From assembly GCF_006861825.1 (NCBI RefSeq), contig NZ_VDGI01000017.1, forward strand, positions 1 through 64,000: a stretch of 64,000 nt of DNA, given 5' to 3'. Position numbers and translations under genes: made by a program. The notes below the pieces were generated by a model. That model worked only from the letters and a program-made list of their open reading frames with translations. It was not told the DNA's origin and searched no databases. This document shows, in pieces, positions 17,862 to 26,387 of this stretch; the stretch's first letter is position 1, and each line of letters starts with the position of its first letter. Source of the stretch: Psychrobacillus vulpis. GTDB lineage: Bacteria > Bacillota > Bacilli > Bacillales_A > Planococcaceae.

Positions 17862-17998
17862 AGTGATTTCCGCTGAGGGCGAACGCTTTCCGCGGGCGTG
17901 GCTTGAGCCTCTTTGGTCGCTATGCTCCCTGCCAGCGAAGCGAGGAGGCTAAGGCAACGCCCGCGGAAAGGGAGCCATTTCAACGATTTTCTTATCTA
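17862..17998. repeat. GC-rich hairpin repeat, chimera of two left halves
   Basis: The left part matches the left half of the copy at 9757; the right part is the reverse complement of the left half of the subtype at 44801. The join still gives a perfect 14 bp stem, CTTTCCGCGGGCGT at 17886-17899 with its complement at 17957-17970. Confidence 0.75.
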
Positions 17999-18049
17999 TA
18001 TTTTTAAAACTCCGTCTGGCCAAGCAGATTATAGGGACTTTCCTCTTAA

Positions 18050-18095
18050 AAATAAAAAGACTGTAGCCAACTCGTTTTTTGAGTGTCTAAAGTCT
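18050..18095 (-). terminator. Leftward terminator of the Nudix-fet operon
   Basis: AGACT..TAG..AACTC pairs with GAGT..CTA..AGTCT around a T-rich loop, followed on the minus strand by TTTTTATTTTT. A sibling hairpin with the same AGACTGT arms lies at 46031-46074. Confidence 0.7.
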
Positions 18096-18118
18096 GAAAA
18101 TTCCACATGTATGTTTTT

Positions 18119-18880
18119 TTAAATAATCTTTTCCTCAATATACTTCAACAAAATCGGTTCTAAGTAATCTTCTTTTAACGAGTGATTATTTTCTATAAAG
18201 TCTAGTACATTAGCTTTCTCTAATAAAACGAAGATAAACTCTTCAAATTCAGGCTGCTCACCTTTGTCAATCAAGTTCTTATTATGTTTATCAAATAATG
18301 CATGAAGCTCTTGAGCAGTTAAGTCCACTTTCAGCTCATACATAACAGCCAAAAAATCATATGTTCCTTTGCTTTTTACAAATTTAGGGATAAATGATTT
18401 TGTATAAGGAGATTCAATTTGCAAACCCATTTCTTCCCTTAATTCTTTTCCGATACTTTTGGACAGATTAAAAATATAGCCTTCTAAATCTGACTTATCT
18501 AATCCCCCTCCTGTAAATTGTAATCGACCAGGTGTCGAAGTATTTTGATTCATCCGACCAAAGGCAATATAATTATCGCTTGTTATTACGGATACACAAG
18601 TAAAAATAACTTTACAAGGATACGCACAATCTTCATGTCGAATCGTGTATAAAAAGTGTTTGTAGTCTGTTTCGGCTACGGTTACTTGAAGTTCTTCAGA
18701 TGTTTTGTTAATTTCCGTAATGGTAAATACTTCCCCGTTACGAAAATGGGGATTTTGTTTTACTTGCTCATCCCAAAAATTTTGATGCTGCACTCGAATA
18801 TTTTTCGGTAATTCTAAAGGAGTTTGATCATATGTCACGATTACTTTGGCAGGCGTTTTTTCAATTAATATTGGTTTCAC
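18119..18880 (-). CDS. Nudix-domain protein
   Basis: In this 253-residue protein a Nudix box is readable around residues 118-147 (GGGLDKSDLEG, then IGKELREEMGL) with the REEMG core intact and a few extra residues in the loop. Nudix proteins hydrolyse nucleoside diphosphate-linked compounds or serve as effectors; the substrate is unknown. It begins one base after the fetB stop and closes the leftward GNAT-fetA-fetB operon. The operon link to the exporter is unusual and unexplained. Confidence 0.72.
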   Translation of the reverse strand: MKPILIEKTPAKVIVTYDQTPLELPKNIRVQHQNFWDEQVKQNPHFRNGEVFTITEINKTSEELQVTVAETDYKHFLYTIRHEDCAYPCKVIFTCVSVITSDNYIAFGRMNQNTSTPGRLQFTGGGLDKSDLEGYIFNLSKSIGKELREEMGLQIESPYTKSFIPKFVKSKGTYDFLAVMYELKVDLTAQELHALFDKHNKNLIDKGEQPEFEEFIFVLLEKANVLDFIENNHSLKEDYLEPILLKYIEEKII

Positions 18881-18881
18881 A

Positions 18882-19637
18882 TTATTCCTCCCGATTTTTC
18901 AATTGCAAATCCTTCGTGAATAATTTTTTGTAACACAATATACTTAATAACATACTCGTAATCGCAGATGAACTAGTAAATACAAATATGATTAGTATTT
19001 GATAACGAACGGCTTCTACAGGGTCTGCTCCAGCGACAATCATTCCAGTCATCATGCCAGGAAGTTGCACTAGCCCTACTGTTTTCATAGTATCAATTGT
19101 TGGAATCATACTATATTTAACCGATCGCTTCAGTACATCCTGCACCGCTTGTCGACCTGTTGCCCCTAGAGAAAGTAACGTTTCGATTTCTCCTCTGGAG
19201 CTTTTTATTTCTCGTTTTAATTGTGTTAAAAATAAACCACAAGCTATCATGGCATTCCCAATTGTCATCCCACTTATCGGGATAATGTACTGAGGGGTAG
19301 CTTCAATAATTTGAAGACTAAGTAAAAGTCCCATCATTAATATTTCCATCGTTGCAATCGCAAGTATAATTCTCCAAATGACTCCTGACATACCATTCGC
19401 TCGTCTTGACGTATTTCTAGCAGCAACAACTATCATGACGCAAACAATCAATACTATAAGGAGTAGATTTTCTGACTTAAATACAAATTGCAAAACATAT
19501 CCTACTGCTAGTAGCTGAATTGCTGATCGAATAGTTCCAACTGCAATTTCCTTTTCCAAATCAAGCTTTTGCCAAACTGATACAAGCATCGTAATAACAA
19601 CAAATAATAATGTAAAACTTAGTGCTAATAGACTCAT
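18882..19637 (-). CDS. fetB: ABC transporter permease, FetB/UPF0014 family
   Basis: The 251-residue protein has about seven hydrophobic segments. It carries the UPF0014 hallmarks AIQLLAVGYVLQ, the RxNG pattern (SRRANGMSG) and LPGMMTGMIVAGADP. In E. coli FetAB exports iron and protects against oxidative stress. Its start overlaps the fetA stop by four bases (ATGA), so ATPase and permease are made together. The iron role is transferred from E. coli and is not shown here. Confidence 0.82.
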   Translation of the reverse strand: MSLLALSFTLLFVVITMLVSVWQKLDLEKEIAVGTIRSAIQLLAVGYVLQFVFKSENLLLIVLIVCVMIVVAARNTSRRANGMSGVIWRIILAIATMEILMMGLLLSLQIIEATPQYIIPISGMTIGNAMIACGLFLTQLKREIKSSRGEIETLLSLGATGRQAVQDVLKRSVKYSMIPTIDTMKTVGLVQLPGMMTGMIVAGADPVEAVRYQILIIFVFTSSSAITSMLLSILCYKKLFTKDLQLKNREE

Positions 19638-20362
19638 ATCATCACCTGACTAGGAAAATCATTACCATTTTCAAAAAATACTTCCGTCTTTGAATCTATC
19701 GCTAATGTTCCATCTTCCATATACCAAATGCGCTCACTTATTTTTTTTGCTTGTTCCGTATCATGAGTAACCCAAATGAAAGACGTTCCTTTTTCCAAAT
19801 GGAATTTTACTAAAAGCTGCTCCACATATTCCTTACTTTGCTGATCGAGGGAAGCAGTAATCTCATCAAGGAGTAGGATAGAAGGGCTTATCAATAATGA
19901 ACGCACTAATGATACTCTTTGCTTCTCGCCTCCAGATAAATCCGTTGCTTGTTTTCCCCAATCGAGATCACTAAGTCCTACATCCTTCATTAACTCTCGT
20001 GCAAAGTTTTCATCAAATGTACTATTATGCAATTTACTAACTGTTTTTAAATTATCCTCAATTGTTCCTGGAAGCATGACTGCTTGCTGTGCAACATAAC
20101 ATATATTCATGCGCCAAATACGAGTATCTGTGTCCTTAGCGGAGACACCTTTGAAACAAACATCACCATTATCTACGGTGTCTAGTAGAGCAAGCATTCG
20201 GAGTAATGTACTCTTCCCTTGTCCTGATTTACCGAGTAGAGCAATACGTTCTGGCTTTTGAAGTGTAGCTGTAATATTTGCAAATAAAAATGAGCGACTT
20301 GTTTCTTCATTAGATTCCCAATAATTTTTAGTTATATTTTTTAATTCGAACAAAGTTGTCAT
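19634..20362 (-). CDS. fetA: ABC transporter ATP-binding protein, FetA type
   Basis: Walker A is GKSGQGKSTLL, the signature is DLSGGEKQRV, Walker B is ILLLDEITASLD and the switch His is in VTHD. The start at 20362 (MTTLFELKN) is chosen because GGGAAG lies about eight bases upstream and because it makes a clean ATGA overlap with the preceding acetyltransferase gene. It pairs with FetB downstream. The length of 242 residues is normal. Confidence 0.85.
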   Translation of the reverse strand: MTTLFELKNITKNYWESNEETSRSFLFANITATLQKPERIALLGKSGQGKSTLLRMLALLDTVDNGDVCFKGVSAKDTDTRIWRMNICYVAQQAVMLPGTIEDNLKTVSKLHNSTFDENFARELMKDVGLSDLDWGKQATDLSGGEKQRVSLVRSLLISPSILLLDEITASLDQQSKEYVEQLLVKFHLEKGTSFIWVTHDTEQAKKISERIWYMEDGTLAIDSKTEVFFENGNDFPSQVMI

Positions 20363-20892
20363 TTGTGTTCTTCCCATTCTTCTCTTAATAGACCCATTCG
20401 TATCGAGTCATAGTAAATACCATTATATAGCCGACATTTACGAAGTCTTGCTTCCATTGTCATACCTAGCTTTTCGCCTACTTTTATCATACGTTCATTA
20501 CCTGACCAAGTTGTATAGCCTACACGCACAAGTGGTAATTCATGAAATAAATGAGTAATCCACATTCGAAGCGCTTCCGTTCCTATTCCGCCACTCCAAT
20601 GATTTGGATCATAAATTACAATACCCATTTCTATCCATAGTGATTCTTCATGCTCCCAATAATAACAAAGGGATCCTACTAACTCGTCGTCTACATAAAT
20701 ACCCCAATAATCTTCTTGGTTAATGTATTGATCTTTTTTCTCTAAAAATTGATCTAATGTTTTCGACTCATATGGAAAATAAGGAGCATCCCATTTCTTC
20801 CATTCTGGTGCTTCTTCTCTTGCACTTAATTCCCATAGTCGGATCATTTCTTCTTCGGTTACTGGCCTAATCGTTACTATTCTCACTTTCAT
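20359..20892 (-). CDS. GNAT acetyltransferase (RimJ/RimL-like) coupled to fetA
   Basis: The 177-residue product contains HWSGGIGTEALRMWI (acetyl-CoA loop) and GNERMIKVGEKLGMTMEARLR, typical of RimJ/RimL proteins. It is the first gene of the four-gene operon GNAT-fetA-fetB-Nudix and overlaps fetA by ATGA. The substrate is unknown; tight coupling suggests a shared condition rather than a shared complex. Confidence 0.8.
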   Translation of the reverse strand: MKVRIVTIRPVTEEEMIRLWELSAREEAPEWKKWDAPYFPYESKTLDQFLEKKDQYINQEDYWGIYVDDELVGSLCYYWEHEESLWIEMGIVIYDPNHWSGGIGTEALRMWITHLFHELPLVRVGYTTWSGNERMIKVGEKLGMTMEARLRKCRLYNGIYYDSIRMGLLREEWEEHK

Positions 20893-21024
20893 GACCCCTG
20901 TCCTACTTGCATATACATAATTTTAGCATAATATTGATAATATAGACTGTTCCCTTTATATACTTTATTGTGTTAAATTGTTATATAACAAAAATTATTT
21001 ATTACCAAAGGAGTGACACAAACA

Positions 21025-22380
21025 TTGGGTGGAAATCAGCAATTACAACGTGGACTAGAACAACGGCATATCACCCTAATGTCTTTAGGAGCTGCAATAG
21101 GAGTCGGATTATTTTTAGGGTCCGCTACAGCTATAAGACTAGCAGGACCTGCAATTCTTATTTCATACATACTTGGAGGACTTGCAATATTAATCATTAT
21201 GCGTGCACTTGGTGAAATGGCAGTACACAATCCGGTTGCTGGGTCATTCAGTAGATACGCTAAGGATTATTTAGGGCCTCTTGCAGGTTATATAACAGGA
21301 TGGAATTATTGGTTTTTATGGGTTGTTACATGTATGGCGGAGATTACAGCTGTAGGAGTTTATATGCAAATGTGGTATCCAGATACACCAAGTTGGATAT
21401 GGGCATTAGCAGCACTTGTTATAATGACATTAGTAAATTTAATCGCCGTGAAAGCGTATGGTGAGTTTGAATTTTGGTTTGCACTTATTAAAATTGTCGC
21501 TATTTTAGCAATGATATTCGTTGGGTTAGGAGTCATTCTTTTTGGTTTAGGGAATGGTGGTGTTTCAATAGGCATAAGTAATTTATGGGCGAACGGCGGC
21601 TTTGCACCAAATGGAGTAACAGGTATTTTGATGTCTTTACAAATGGTGATGTTTGCTTATTTAGGTGTTGAAATGATTGGTGTTACCGCTGGAGAAGCGA
21701 AAAATCCAAAAACGGTTATCCCTCGTGCAATTGATACTGTCTTTTGGCGTATTTTACTCTTTTACGTTGGTGCTTTATTTGTCATCATGTCTATATATCC
21801 ATGGAATGAAATTGGCAACAATGGTAGCCCTTTCGTTTTAATGTTTGAGAAAATTGGAATTGGACCTGCTGCTGGCATTATTAATTTCGTTGTTTTAACA
21901 GCTGCATTATCAAGCTGTAATAGTGGAATTTTTAGCACTGGACGTATGTTATTTAATTTAGCTGAACAAAGGCAAGCGTCTGCTTCCTTTAAGAAGATTA
22001 GCAGAACCGGTGTGCCTTCGAAAGCAATCTTATTTTCTGCATTATTATTACTTGTAGGGGTAATACTGAATTATCTTGTTCCTGAAAAAGTGTTTATATG
22101 GGTAACAAGTATTTCAACCTTCGGAGCAGTTTGGACTTGGGGCATTATTTTATTATCTCAATTAAAGTTCCGTAAAACGCTATCTAAGGGTGAGGTTTCA
22201 AGGTTAACGTATAAAGCTCTACTTTATCCATTTGGTTCTTACTTGGCACTTGCTTTTTTAGTGTTAGTATTAGGGCTCATGGCATACTTCCCAGATACAC
22301 GTATTGCTTTAATTGTAGGGCCCATTTGGATCATTGGATTAGTGTTTGTCTATTATAAAAAAGGTTTCGATAAACGTTGA
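21025..22380 (+). CDS. Amino-acid permease of the APC superfamily
   Basis: The protein has about twelve helices and the AAT-family motifs LEQRHITLMSLGAAIGVGLF and YLGVEMIGVTAGEAKNP. It resembles the B. subtilis AlaP/YbxG/ProY group, which imports small neutral amino acids; the exact substrate cannot be assigned. The TTG at 21025 is preferred because AAAGGAG ends 11 bases before it; the in-frame GTG at 21013 overlaps that site. It is a single gene with a terminator about 100 bases downstream. Confidence 0.85.
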   Translation: MGGNQQLQRGLEQRHITLMSLGAAIGVGLFLGSATAIRLAGPAILISYILGGLAILIIMRALGEMAVHNPVAGSFSRYAKDYLGPLAGYITGWNYWFLWVVTCMAEITAVGVYMQMWYPDTPSWIWALAALVIMTLVNLIAVKAYGEFEFWFALIKIVAILAMIFVGLGVILFGLGNGGVSIGISNLWANGGFAPNGVTGILMSLQMVMFAYLGVEMIGVTAGEAKNPKTVIPRAIDTVFWRILLFYVGALFVIMSIYPWNEIGNNGSPFVLMFEKIGIGPAAGIINFVVLTAALSSCNSGIFSTGRMLFNLAEQRQASASFKKISRTGVPSKAILFSALLLLVGVILNYLVPEKVFIWVTSISTFGAVWTWGIILLSQLKFRKTLSKGEVSRLTYKALLYPFGSYLALAFLVLVLGLMAYFPDTRIALIVGPIWIIGLVFVYYKKGFDKR

Positions 22381-22392
22381 TCTTTTTGAGGG

Positions 22393-22476
22393 ATTGAGCG
22401 ATTTCTCGTGATCATTGAGCGATTATCTGCAAAGATTGAGCTATTCCAGCGCATCATTGAGCGATTCACCAATAAA
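22393..22476. repeat. Four tandem 21 bp repeats (attgagcgatt core)
   Basis: The core ATTGAGCGATT (third copy ATTGAGCTATT) starts at 22393, 22414, 22435 and 22456, exactly 21 bases apart; the second half of each unit is variable. One frame on each strand stays open across the units (IERF.. or NRS..), but neither has a start with a ribosome-binding site. Confidence 0.85.
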
Positions 22477-22512
22477 GCCCTTCATTTCAACTTAGAAATG
22501 AAGGGCTTTTCT
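22474..22512. terminator. Bidirectional terminator
   Basis: AAAGCCCTTCATTTC and GAAATGAAGGGCTTT form a perfect 15 bp stem with a six-base loop between the permease gene and the facing S9 peptidase gene. T-runs flank both sides. Confidence 0.88.
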
Positions 22513-22518
22513 TTATAC

Positions 22519-24495
22519 TTAAATATATTTCTCGAACCATCCTACAATTTGGTCCAGTCGAGTTAACCGCAAGTTAGGTAAACCAGTACGCGATAGATTG
22601 TGATCGGCCTCTGGGAAACGAACAAAACTCGTTTCTTTCCCTAGTGCTTTTAATGAAATATATAGCTGTTGCGCTTGTTCAATTGGGCAACGATAGTCAT
22701 TTTCACTATGCAAAATAAGTAAAGGCGTTTCCACATTTGCCACATATTTTAGCGGTGAATGATTCCATAGTTTATCGATATCCGTCATATCTGCTCCAAT
22801 TTGCCATTCACTGAAGTAATAACCAATATCGGATACACCATAAAAACTAATCCAGTTCGAAATAGATCGTTGTGTAACTGCAGCCTTAAAGCGATTCGTA
22901 TGGCCAACGATCCAATTCGTCATAAATCCACCATAGCTTCCTCCAGTTACTCCAAGTCTACTTTCATCGATCCAGTCGTTTTCTTTTAATACATAATCTA
23001 GACCAGACATAATATCCTCATAGTCTCCGCCACCATAATCACCACGAACTGCATCGACAAATAGTTGACTATAACTATGACTTCCACGTGGATTCACATA
23101 TAACACACCATATCCTTTTGCAGCTAATAACTGCATCTCATGGAAAAATGTATTTGTATACATTGCATGGGGTCCTCCATGTATTTCGACAATCAGAGGA
23201 TACTTCTCCCCTTTCTTATATCCTGCAGGTTTCATCAACCATCCATGGACATCCCAATCTTTTGCACCTTTATAAACGATTGCTTCTGGTTCGACAAGTT
23301 CTACTTTATCTAAAAATGACTCATTAAATTGTGTTAGAGTTGTTCTTTCACCAGTCGCCAAATTTTGCTTAAATAATTCCCCGGGAAATATTGCGTTACT
23401 AATTGTCGCAAGTGCGAACGTACCAGTTGCATCTATATCATATCCATAAACATGCTCGTTTTCGCCCGTAGCAGGGTACAATTCACCTTCTAATGAAGCG
23501 AAATAAAGGCGAACATCCCCCATTGTAGATACTTGGAAGTACAAATGATTATCATTCGTCCATACTACGTCTGGTGCAATAGCACCTTGTTGAAAATCTG
23601 CTACTGAGAAATCTCCGATTGGTGCATCGATACCTTCCGTTAATACTTGTCGAATGCCTGTATTCATTTCATACACATAAACTTCAGAATGTGTTGCATT
23701 TTGAAAATTCCGAGGCATGCCCACAAATGCAATATACTGATCGTCTTTAGAAAAGGCAGCTCCACCAAAATAACCATCTTCATCGATAATAACTGTTTCT
23801 TCCTTTGTAACCACATCGACTAAATACATTGGTTGACGGAATGAAAAGTCTTGATTTTGGTCACGATTTACTCCGAAGACTAGCTTCTTTCCATCATGAG
23901 ATACAGCGTGTAGATTATATTGAAAATTTCCTTCTGTAAATTGGGTCAACTGCTCCGAAGCTAAATCAATAAACCCAATTTGTTTGTACACATCTTTTGG
24001 AAGTAAACCGACACCATCCGAATGATATTTCATTTTATCTACAGCATAGGCTTCAGGTAGTTTATTTTCTTCCTTTTCTAGTTCATCTGTCCAAGCTTTA
24101 CCTTCCTTTAGAGACGCAGTGAACCATACTCTTTCTCCACATGGAGACCATAAGTAGGAGGACACACCTTTCTCCAAATTAGTATATTTTTTTGCCTCTC
24201 CTCCGCTAGCAGGAAGAATATACAATTGATTTGTTTCTTCTCGGTTGGATAGAAAAGCAATATATTTTCCGTCTTTAGACCATTGTGGAGAAGAGATTCT
24301 TTCCTTTTTATATGTCCATTGGGTAATCTCCTCTGTTTCCAAATCCACATGATATAAATATGCATAGTATTTATTGTCTTTTTCATCCATTTGGGTTCGA
24401 ATAAACACTGCTTCTTTTCCATTTGGCGCAAAAACAGGGTTTGTTATAGAATGCAGTTTAAATAAGTCGGTAGTTTCTAATTTTCTTTTAGACAT
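22519..24495 (-). CDS. S9-family (prolyl oligopeptidase/acylaminoacyl-type) serine peptidase
   Basis: In this 658-residue protein, an N-terminal beta-propeller (about 1-390, with repeated SPQWSKDGKYIAF and WSPCGERVWF-type blades) precedes an alpha/beta-hydrolase domain. The triad is Ser520 in GGSYGGF, Asp600 in SENDYRCP and His632 in EADHN. Such enzymes cleave short peptides or acyl-amino acids in the cytoplasm. The closest B. subtilis counterpart by plan is YuxL. It is a single leftward gene with AGAGAGG before the ATG. No signal peptide is present. Confidence 0.88.
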   Translation of the reverse strand: MSKRKLETTDLFKLHSITNPVFAPNGKEAVFIRTQMDEKDNKYYAYLYHVDLETEEITQWTYKKERISSPQWSKDGKYIAFLSNREETNQLYILPASGGEAKKYTNLEKGVSSYLWSPCGERVWFTASLKEGKAWTDELEKEENKLPEAYAVDKMKYHSDGVGLLPKDVYKQIGFIDLASEQLTQFTEGNFQYNLHAVSHDGKKLVFGVNRDQNQDFSFRQPMYLVDVVTKEETVIIDEDGYFGGAAFSKDDQYIAFVGMPRNFQNATHSEVYVYEMNTGIRQVLTEGIDAPIGDFSVADFQQGAIAPDVVWTNDNHLYFQVSTMGDVRLYFASLEGELYPATGENEHVYGYDIDATGTFALATISNAIFPGELFKQNLATGERTTLTQFNESFLDKVELVEPEAIVYKGAKDWDVHGWLMKPAGYKKGEKYPLIVEIHGGPHAMYTNTFFHEMQLLAAKGYGVLYVNPRGSHSYSQLFVDAVRGDYGGGDYEDIMSGLDYVLKENDWIDESRLGVTGGSYGGFMTNWIVGHTNRFKAAVTQRSISNWISFYGVSDIGYYFSEWQIGADMTDIDKLWNHSPLKYVANVETPLLILHSENDYRCPIEQAQQLYISLKALGKETSFVRFPEADHNLSRTGLPNLRLTRLDQIVGWFEKYI

Positions 24496-24607
24496 TCATA
24501 AATTCCTCTCTTTCAAAAAGACTCTATAATTATTTCGACATGCGAAATCTTTTTCCTTCTTTGAACATAAAAACGACTACAAAGTCCTTAAACTTTATTC
24601 ATTGAAG

Positions 24608-24642
24608 TAAAAAAGCTGCTCCCTTTTATTAAAAGGAGCAGC
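24608..24642 (-). terminator. Terminator of lcfB
   Basis: On the minus strand GCTGCTCCTTTT pairs with AAAAGGGAGCAGC (one bulged base), followed by six T residues, just after the lcfB stop. Confidence 0.85.
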
Positions 24643-24648
24643 ACTACT

Positions 24649-26196
24649 TTAAACAGTCTGTTTTTTTAGAGAACGACGTAATATTTTCCCTGTCGTATTT
24701 TTAGGGAGTTCCTCTAAAAATTCAAAACGCTTTGGAACTTTATATTTTGCTAGCTTTTCTGAACAGTAATCATGAAGCTGAGCTTCCGTTAGTGAAGGAT
24801 CTTTTTTCACTACAAATGCCAATACTTCCTCTCCGAAGGTTGGATCTGGGACTCCAACTACAGCTGCTTCGACTATGCTTGGATGCCCAAATAATACTTC
24901 CTCTACTTCACGTGGATACACATTGTAACCTCCAACGATAATCATGTCTTTCTTACGATCAACAATATAGAAGTAGCCTTCCTCATCTTGTCTTGCAAGG
25001 TCCCCAGTATACAACCAGCCGTTACGGATAGCGTATTCCGTTTCCTCTGGCATTTTATAATACCCCTTCATCACATTAGGACCTCGAACAACTAATTCCC
25101 CAACCTTTCCAATCGGAACCTCTTCCCCTAGCTCGTTGACAACTTTATTTTCCACGTTCACAATGTTCGTTCCAATGGAACCTGGTTTACGATCACGATC
25201 TAGTGGGTTAAAGCATGTAACTGGAGATGCTTCCGATAATCCATATCCTTCTGAAATACGTACTTTAAATTTCTCTTCAAAATTATGAAGTAATGCCACT
25301 GGCAATGAAGAGCCACCTGAAATCGCTAAACGAAGTGTTGAGAAGTCTTCTACATTTCCATTTGGATATTGATATAAAAAGTTATACATTGTCGGTACAC
25401 CAGCAAATACTGTAGCTTTATGTTCTTTCGCAATGTCAAAAACATCTTGTGGACTAAATCTAGGAACTAGTAATAATGTTGCCCCAACTAATAAAGGAGC
25501 GTTGACAACTACAGTAAGTGCAAATACATGAAATACTGGTAAAGCAGTAATGACACGATCATTAGTATTAATACTCAAATACTCCGCAACGTCACGTGCA
25601 TTAGAATAAATATTACTATATGTAAGCATCGCGCCTTTTGGCTGACCAGTTGTCCCAGATGTGTACAAAATTACTGCATTATCATCTTCTGAAACTTCCA
25701 CAGGTGCAGAATCTGGTGAAGTATCAGAAAGTAATAATGTAAACGATTTCACTTTTGTTTTTAAAGCATCAGGCAATGCACGTAATTTATCTGCTGTATC
25801 AGGTTGAGTTTCACAAATGATATAATTTTCGACAGATGTAAACACCCCTGCTGCCTTTTCTACTAATGGGAGTAATGCATCTAACGCAATAATTGCTTTC
25901 GCATCACTATTTTTTACTATATAACTTATCTCATCTGGTGTATAAATTGGATTGATTGGAACTGCGGTTGCCCCTAAACGCATAGTTGCATATAAAGAAA
26001 TTAGAAAATGTGGAGAATTTCCAAGTAAAAATCCTACATGGTCGCCCTTTTCAATTCCAATTGATTTCAGTGCAGTTGCGAATTTTTCTACCGATTGTTC
26101 AAATTCTGCATAACTCGTATCTTTCCCCATAAAATGATACGCTACTTTTTCTGGATGCTCCCTAGCAATTTGCTGAACACGTGAAACTAAACTCAT
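24649..26196 (-). CDS. lcfB: Long-chain fatty-acid-CoA ligase
   Basis: The 515-residue AMP-forming acyl-CoA synthetase has the P-loop YTSGTTGQPKGAML, the adenine motif YGLSEASP, the hinge and ANL motifs YTGDLARQDEEGYFYIVDRK and the C-terminal catalytic Lys in TGKILRR. The start at 26196 (MSLVSRVQQIA) is chosen for GGGAGA eight bases upstream; the longer frame would include the FadR operator. A perfect FadR palindrome lies 24 bases upstream of the start, and B. subtilis lcfB (yhfL) is a known FadR target. Confidence 0.92.
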   Translation of the reverse strand: MSLVSRVQQIAREHPEKVAYHFMGKDTSYAEFEQSVEKFATALKSIGIEKGDHVGFLLGNSPHFLISLYATMRLGATAVPINPIYTPDEISYIVKNSDAKAIIALDALLPLVEKAAGVFTSVENYIICETQPDTADKLRALPDALKTKVKSFTLLLSDTSPDSAPVEVSEDDNAVILYTSGTTGQPKGAMLTYSNIYSNARDVAEYLSINTNDRVITALPVFHVFALTVVVNAPLLVGATLLLVPRFSPQDVFDIAKEHKATVFAGVPTMYNFLYQYPNGNVEDFSTLRLAISGGSSLPVALLHNFEEKFKVRISEGYGLSEASPVTCFNPLDRDRKPGSIGTNIVNVENKVVNELGEEVPIGKVGELVVRGPNVMKGYYKMPEETEYAIRNGWLYTGDLARQDEEGYFYIVDRKKDMIIVGGYNVYPREVEEVLFGHPSIVEAAVVGVPDPTFGEEVLAFVVKKDPSLTEAQLHDYCSEKLAKYKVPKRFEFLEELPKNTTGKILRRSLKKQTV

Positions 26197-26219
26197 ATTC
26201 TCGTCTCCCATCCCTAATT

Positions 26220-26237
26220 TGAATGAATATTCATTCA
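26220..26237. promoter_or_regulatory. FadR operator upstream of lcfB
   Basis: TGAATGAATATTCATTCA is a perfect 18 bp palindrome and fully matches the Bacillus FadR consensus TGAATGAMTANTCATTCA. It lies just upstream of the lcfB ribosome-binding site, consistent with repression relieved by long-chain acyl-CoA. Confidence 0.9.
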
Positions 26238-26387
26238 TTACCCCTAATTTATTATATAAGAAAAGTTTTGATAATTCAATAAAAACAAAATATTGATAAT
26301 CTATCACCAAAAGTTACTAGAAAGAAAACCTTCCAAGCAGACAATCAATTCCTCCCTTATTATTGCTCTTAATTAAGTAGAGATATA

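Noticed and set aside
20940-21012. T-box or riboswitch leader for the amino-acid permease
   Set aside because: The leader is under 120 bases, AT-rich and has no T-box (AGGGTGGNACCGCG) or aptamer-like pairing.
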